Below are positions 13,662 through 15,082 of a stretch of DNA of 15,082 nt, piece after piece. Origin of the DNA: Hungatella sp. UBA5982 (lineage in GTDB: Bacteria > Bacillota > Clostridia > Lachnospirales > Lachnospiraceae); the NCBI GenBank assembly GCA_002429965.1, contig DJBG01000129.1:11834-26915 (forward strand), written 5' to 3'. The position numbers and the translations under genes are program-made. Position 1 is the first letter of the stretch. Each line of letters begins with the position of its first letter. Below the pieces are notes generated by a model, which saw only the letters and a program-made list of their open reading frames with translations, ran no database searches and was not told the origin of the DNA.

Positions 13662-15082
13662 TTTCCCATCACCTCTTCTTTAACTAGTTTATAAATTTTT
13701 TCTCCGATCCCCGTCACACTTTGCTTGGCATAAGTTGCTTCTGTATCCTCAACTACACATCTCAGATAATCAGCGAGAGGCAGCGTATATTCCTGCAATG
13801 CAGCCTTACTGTGACCATTTTCCCCTTTTCGTCCGTGTTGATACTGCTCAGATCTTATTTTCCGGCTATGTTCTTTTGTAACGAATAGTTTTTGTTTGCG
13901 AATTTCACCTGTCTTATCATTATATGCCAATAACTGATTTGTCTTAGCTGAATAAGCATAAATCACTCCATCTATATTTTCCTGCAATAGATAATTGCAC
14001 TGAAACATTTGTGTTGGCGAATTTTCTAGTTCACATTCATCTTGAAATGCATCAATGACTTCAACCGTATCATCACTTATGCTTATCTTCAATGCACAAC
14101 TCCCATTTACAGGAAGTACATAGACATTGCCATTCTCACAGTTAATATTCTGATATGGAAATGGCTTATTGTCATTTGTATCACAACAACTGTTATACTC
14201 TTTAATAATATCACTTTTAGGGTTCCATCTAACAATACTTCCATTTTCTGTAGGGACAAGCCAAAAGTCATTTCCATCAAAGCAAATGCCGATATAACCC
14301 ATATTACCATTTCTTATTTCATGAATTTTGTAAGTATAGTTTTCTATATCAAATTCAAATACTGCATTTGCTCCGCTGCAAGCAAGCAGTATCCTCCCTT
14401 CAACTAGAACACCGCGAATAAAATAGCCATATCCCGGTTTTTGTATGAAAGCTTCTAAATCTTTTATCCAATCCGAATAATATGCAACTTTACCTGTAAT
14501 CAAATCGTAACGTATGATTCCAGGATAAGTGTGCGGTGTAAAGAATAAAGAATCTTTATAATGAAACGCTTGCGTAAATTTGCTGTTTTTATTATATTTA
14601 ACTTTTCTTTCTTTATAGGGGTTTTCAATGGCAGTACATCTGAATGAACCACCTTCAAGTAAGTATTCAGTGACATTATCCGCTGAATATGGTACAAATA
14701 TAAGTCTTTCATCTATCATTATTATCTTGAAAAATGCTCTCCAATTATTAAGTTCTTCATTTTCAAAAAATCCAATATGTTCAGCTATCCAAGTTTCTTT
14801 ATTGATTCTAAACAAACTATTAAAATTTATCGAAGTACACCAAAGATAGTTCCCACCATCACAGATATTTTCGAACATTAATTCAATCTCATCAATACTT
14901 GATGAAATGTCCAAATTCCCAATTAGAACCGGTTTCCCCGTAGCCGCATACAATGTCGCCACCGAGCTAGGATCTCCATAGTAGCCATCTGTCCATGAAA
15001 CAGCACAATGAAAATCCGGCATATCGTCGTAAATCCCCCATCCTCCACGCCGAAAATCTGCAACTATTTGTTCATACGCTTC
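13658..15082 (-). CDS. Putative polymer transferase C-terminus fused to seven-blade beta-propeller (5' end outside window)
   Basis: The frame is open to the right edge, so this is the last 474 residues of a larger protein; the ATG at 15022 has no ribosome binding site and is probably internal. The first visible part (FHCAVSWTDGYYGDPSSVAT, then LYAATGKPVLIGN) resembles the C-terminal donor-site region of CDP-glycerol/ribitol polymer transferases (DYSS...GKPV). After it come seven similar units, at roughly 58-80, 107-130, 157-186, 209-236, 251-277, 298-323 and 352-377 counted from Met-15022. Examples are LFFTPHTYPGIIRYDLITGK, ILLACSGANAVFEFDIENYT and DFWLVPTENGSIVRWNPKSD. Each has a hydrophobic strand, a small or polar turn and an acidic end, as in propeller blades. 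It is probably the enzyme that uses the CDP-alditols made downstream. No signal peptide can be judged. Confidence 0.65.
   Translation of the reverse strand, partial: EAYEQIVADFRRGGWGIYDDMPDFHCAVSWTDGYYGDPSSVATLYAATGKPVLIGNLDISSSIDEIELMFENICDGGNYLWCTSINFNSLFRINKETWIAEHIGFFENEELNNWRAFFKIIMIDERLIFVPYSADNVTEYLLEGGSFRCTAIENPYKERKVKYNKNSKFTQAFHYKDSLFFTPHTYPGIIRYDLITGKVAYYSDWIKDLEAFIQKPGYGYFIRGVLVEGRILLACSGANAVFEFDIENYTYKIHEIRNGNMGYIGICFDGNDFWLVPTENGSIVRWNPKSDIIKEYNSCCDTNDNKPFPYQNINCENGNVYVLPVNGSCALKISISDDTVEVIDAFQDECELENSPTQMFQCNYLLQENIDGVIYAYSAKTNQLLAYNDKTGEIRKQKLFVTKEHSRKIRSEQYQHGRKGENGHSKAALQEYTLPLADYLRCVVEDTEATYAKQSVTGIGEKIYKLVKEEVMGK

Overview
The window is part of a cell-surface polysaccharide locus (capsule or teichoic-acid-like polymer). 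All recognisable genes lie on the minus strand, so transcription runs from the right edge to the left. Strong AGGAGG-type ribosome binding sites, moderate to low G+C, ATGA stop/start overlaps and the gene families present suggest a Bacillota host, most likely a gut-type Clostridia such as Lachnospiraceae. That assignment is inference; no rRNA or housekeeping marker is present.

In order of transcription, 15082 to 9739 is a tightly packed CDP-alditol block. It starts with the 3' part of a large protein whose first visible residues resemble the end of a CDP-glycerol/ribitol polymer transferase, followed by a seven-blade beta-propeller. Then come an IspD/TarI-like cytidylyltransferase, a HAD enzyme built like eukaryotic-type phosphomannomutase, TarI (ribitol-5-phosphate cytidylyltransferase), TarJ (ribulose-5-phosphate reductase) and a LicD-family phosphotransferase. 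The first five genes are joined by 4-bp ATGA overlaps and TarJ/LicD by a 13-bp overlap. Together they should make CDP-ribitol, perhaps a second CDP-activated group, and transfer phospho-alditol to a glycan.

From 9703 to 2708 lies a more AT-rich modification and glycosyltransfer block: a radical SAM protein with a single-cluster SPASM/Twitch-like tail, two tandem paralogous class I methyltransferases, a glycosyltransferase, a GT4 mannosyl/rhamnosyl-type glycosyltransferase and an FkbM-type methyltransferase. Three of these (radical SAM, first glycosyltransferase, FkbM) carry an extra Rossmann-like module of about 90 residues, at the N- or C-terminus.

From 2707 to 1341 is a decay zone. A further gene containing the same Rossmann-like module was split by an IS982-family element that has since degenerated through frameshifts and stops. 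A 12-bp direct repeat flanks the element, and removing one copy plus the element restores the reading frame of the interrupted gene.

From 1294 to 1 are manC (GDP-mannose synthesis) and the 5' part of gmd (GDP-mannose 4,6-dehydratase), which supply GDP-4-keto-6-deoxymannose for a GDP-6-deoxyhexose. The window therefore joins CDP-alditol and GDP-deoxyhexose supply with assembly and tailoring enzymes for one decorated surface glycan.
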